A DNA stretch of 64,000 nt from Beta vulgaris subsp. vulgaris (taxonomy: Eukaryota; Streptophyta; Magnoliopsida; Caryophyllales; Amaranthaceae), in assembly GCF_026745355.1 (NCBI RefSeq), contig NC_079203.1, positions 39,919,492-39,983,491 on the forward strand, read 5' to 3'. Made by a program: the position numbers and the translations under genes. Shown in pieces: positions 61,410 to 64,000 of the stretch; the first letter of the stretch is position 1; each line of letters starts with the position of its first letter. The notes under the pieces are model-generated. The model was not told where the DNA came from and ran no database searches. It saw only the letters and a list, made by a program, of their open reading frames with translations.

Positions 61410-63071
61410 ATTATCTTGAATGAGTCTTTCCCTAGCACATTCTTCAATCTAGAAGCCATTATCTTTGCAATAACTTTATAGATAGTAGAACAAAGACTTA
61501 TAGGCCGAAATTGATTCGGGTTAGAAGGAGCTTCCACTTTAGGAATTAAAGTAATAAATGTATGATTGACTTCTTTTAACAGAGTTCCTGAAAAGAAAAA
61601 AGCTCTTAATGCATTACAGACCGAATTACCTACTAAAGACCAATATTTTTGAAAAAAATAAGGCGGGAAACCATCTGGGCCTGGCGCTTTGTCAGGAGCT
61701 AACTCAAAAACAGCGTTTTTTATTTCCTTAGCACTAACCTCAGAACAAAGATGCAGATTGTCCTCCTCTAAAATGATATTTTCTAATAGGGAGAAGTCTA
61801 AATTTGCGTCAAAAAAGCACTCTTGATTAGACGTAAAACGTTGAACAAACGCATTTGTAAAGAAATTTTCAACATCATTTGGATCTGATAGCACAACGCC
61901 AACATCATCCTCAATGGATGATATAAAATTTCGATTTCTTCTAATTGACGCACAAGCATGGTAATACTTAGTATTGGAATCACTAAGCTTTAGATGATTT
62001 GATTTTGCTTTAGTCTTCCAATATAGTTCTTGGAATTCTAACAGCCTAACCTGTTTCAATAGAAACTTATCTAACTTTGCAGCAAGGAAAGGACAACTGG
62101 GATTTACCACAAGGTTGTCTTGAATACACTTTAGTTTACCTTCAACCACTTTTAACTGACGAAGAACATTACCAAATCTGGTGGAGGACCAATTCTTTGC
62201 TTTTTCTTTTAATAGCTTACATTTTTTCGTGAAGCAAAACATATACGATCCATTAAATCTAGTTGACCAAGCCTTTTTAATAATCACTTCAAAATCTTTA
62301 CGAGTAGTCCAAGCTTTATCAAATCTAAGGGGGGGGGGGGATTTCCTACCTTGGAGAATATCGAGCTTAACAGATACTTGACAATGATCTGAGGATGTAA
62401 ATACATGATGTTGAACTTTCACATTAGGGAATAAATTTAAGAAATCTACATTGGCTACTCCTTTATCTAACCTTTCTAGAATATTATCAGGCCCACTCCT
62501 TTTTTTTTTCCAAGTAAATCCTTGACCTAGGAATGGTAATTCAATACATTCTACTTCTGAAAAGAGTCTATTCATATAATTCAACCTTGCGAATGAAAAA
62601 GTTGCACCTCCTACTTTATCACTACTAAAACTTAATTCATTGAAGTCACCTAATACTATATAAGGCCCTGAAATGCGAAGAATAGTACTAATTAACTCTT
62701 CCCAAAATTGTAACTTGAGATTGTTATTTGGAGGAGCATAAATAAAGATAAGCTTAAAAGAAATATTCATTGGCAACACATTTATATTACAAACCATAAA
62801 CCGGTCATACTTAGCATCAATAGAAAATATAAAAGGATGACTAGGAACATCTTTCCAAAAAATCCACATGCCACCTGCCATTCCAAACGAAGGGAGGAAG
62901 TCATGATGGTGAAACCCACAAAACCTAGTAAAAGCCTCCGTAGGGGGGGGAAGAGGTTTTGGTTTCACAAAGCATCATGACTTGAACATTATTAAGATTA
63001 CAAAAAACTTTAACTTCCTCCATCAGTAGAGGTCTTTTACATCCTCTAGCATTCCAAAAACTAATATTCAT
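61403..63071 (-). pseudogene. LINE ORF2: endonuclease and start of reverse transcriptase
   Basis: ATG 63071 gives MNISFWNARGCKRPLL, the usual start of L1 endonuclease. The frame is lost at a C-run (62944-62951, plus-strand G-run) and continues from 62968 for 521 codons. Endonuclease signatures are FIYAPPNN, YIVLGDFNELSF and SSDHCQVSVKL. After a linker, RT begins with LAPDKAPGPDGFPPYFFQKY and LIPKVEAPSNPNQFRPISLC. The endonuclease nicks target DNA and RT primes from the nick. The next frameshift is at about 61405. Confidence 0.92.
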
Positions 63072-63101
63072 GACATGGCAGTGGATAAGAGAAGAACCAG
63101 A

Positions 63102-64000
63102 CTAGGTCCTTCCCCTCTTCAGGTTTGCTGTAGATGACTCTTCATCAGAATCCATCTTCCTTCTCTTTGCTGAACTAGAAGCTGACATGGAGTCCTTGAT
63201 GCTAGCCCCTTCAACTCCCATCCCCTCAATCTGCTTAATGATTGAGGTCTCAGAATGGAGAGAGTGAAATGAGCACTCTTGCTGAGAAACATAGCCCCCA
63301 GCATGAACATTTTCTTCCGGGACATAGGTGTCCTCAACAATACCAGATAGGACACCTTCCTCAGCATATAAATCATTCTCATCATCCATGAAACCATCAG
63401 CATCAGAGATAAAACCACATTCTAACAGCTCAGCAGGATAAATTACCCTCAAAGGAACTGGGGACTTGATAGAATCATCATGGACTAAGGGAGGGAGGAG
63501 GGTCATAGCAGCAGAAGACACCATGGCAACATTCTCATGCTGATTACCAGCATTACTGACTAGACAACTAGATGAAGGAGGGATAGCAGAAGGCATCACA
63601 GACTCACAGTCATCATCAGAGGAATCCACTTCTATAACAGGGTGGGCAATCATCACCCCCTTACCTTTCCCAGCCTGAGAAGGCAATGATAAGGCAGCAA
63701 CTGTAGGATGGGACTGAGCAACAGGTTCTCTAAAAGAGATACCAGCACCAGCAGCAACATTTTTCTTTCCTGTAAATGACTTTCCAGGGAACTTTTTCTT
63801 TGACACAAACTTTTTGGGAGGAGTAGCAGTAGAAGAGAGAGGTCTAATAATGTGTCTAGGCCTAGCCTCTACCACTAAAGCTTGCTCAGCAGTGGTAAGA
63901 GGCTTAGCTAGCCTAGTAGCACCTTGAATAAACTCTGCAAGCCATTGCTTTTTTGGGTGTTTCATTAACATCACTTTGACTTCTTTGGGAGGAGGGGATA
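63102..64000 (-). CDS. LINE ORF1 (gag-like), C-terminal part, cut by window edge
   Basis: The frame is open from the right edge to the stop at 63102. The visible part is Pro/Lys/Ser-rich at first (KKFVSKKKFPGKSF), then acidic and low-complexity, and ends SSAKRRKMDSDEESS plus a basic tail RGRT. This is typical of the C-terminal part of plant L1 ORF1; the DUF4283 and CCHC domains would lie outside the window. The basic KRRK could act as a nuclear signal. No frameshift is seen here. Confidence 0.75.
   Translation of the reverse strand, partial: SPPPKEVKVMLMKHPKKQWLAEFIQGATRLAKPLTTAEQALVVEARPRHIIRPLSSTATPPKKFVSKKKFPGKSFTGKKNVAAGAGISFREPVAQSHPTVAALSLPSQAGKGKGVMIAHPVIEVDSSDDDCESVMPSAIPPSSSCLVSNAGNQHENVAMVSSAAMTLLPPLVHDDSIKSPVPLRVIYPAELLECGFISDADGFMDDENDLYAEEGVLSGIVEDTYVPEENVHAGGYVSQQECSFHSLHSETSIIKQIEGMGVEGASIKDSMSASSSAKRRKMDSDEESSTANLKRGRT

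Larger units (their letters stand above)
58917..64000 (-). mobile_element. L1-type LINE with C-terminal RNase H, 5' end outside the window
   Basis: The minus strand reads ORF1 C-terminal part (64000 to 63102), a 30-base gap, then ORF2 from ATG 63071: endonuclease, reverse transcriptase, zinc-knuckle (zf-RVT) and RNase H, ending at 58932. Only about 15 bases of 3' sequence separate the stop from the TA microsatellite. Archaea-like RNase H at the end of ORF2 is a known feature of plant L1 elements. The copy carries several frameshifts. Its 5' end and target duplication are beyond the window. Confidence 0.92.

Overview
This is nuclear DNA from a flowering plant, almost certainly a eudicot. The evidence is AT-rich intergenic DNA, long introns with GT-AG borders, nested LTR retrotransposons primed by initiator tRNA-Met, an L1-type LINE with a C-terminal RNase H, and single-copy plant genes (KAKU4-like nuclear envelope protein, AT-hook AHL protein, plastid HAD phosphatase, F-box proteins). 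The species cannot be fixed from the sequence alone.

Layout. (1) 1-12722: a Ty1/copia element on the minus strand with a SIRE/Maximus-like layout. It has a long LTR, PBS, gag to RNase H, about 3 kb of extra sequence after RNase H, and a PPT. Its upstream LTR is split by a truncated CACTA (En/Spm) transposon at 9476-11762. (2) 13634-20325: a complete Ty3/gypsy element on the plus strand with two LTRs of about 1.09 kb and a perfect 5-bp target duplication (CATCA). (3) 21152-36779: an 11-exon gene that splices in silico into an uninterrupted 490-codon reading frame and resembles KAKU4. Its introns hold a hAT-type MITE, other MITE-like repeats and several tandem duplications, two of which copy exon-intron borders. 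(4) 37609-38382, minus strand: an intronless AHL gene, convergent with the KAKU4-like gene. (5) 39711-47059: a decayed second copia element containing a PIF/Harbinger-like MITE. (6) 48356-49504: a plastid HAD phosphatase (PYRP2-like). (7) 49785-50700: a chimeric pseudogene made of pieces of the AHL gene and the KAKU4-like gene from this same window. (8) 51462-55475: two tandem F-box genes. (9) 55476-58628: gene-poor DNA with Stowaway-like and SINE-like repeats. (10) 58629-58916: a TA microsatellite at the 3' end of a minus-strand L1-type LINE that runs off the right edge.

Five host genes look intact. The transposons are mostly frameshifted. In the gypsy element, first copia element and LINE the breaks are mainly single-base indels. 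In the second copia element many are C-to-T type stop codons, which points to methylation-driven decay. I found no operon-like or defence-type system. The most unusual items are the locally derived AHL/KAKU4 chimera, the dense GTTCCT/AGGAAC hexamer in the first copia element, and the repeated duplication of exon-intron borders inside the KAKU4-like gene.
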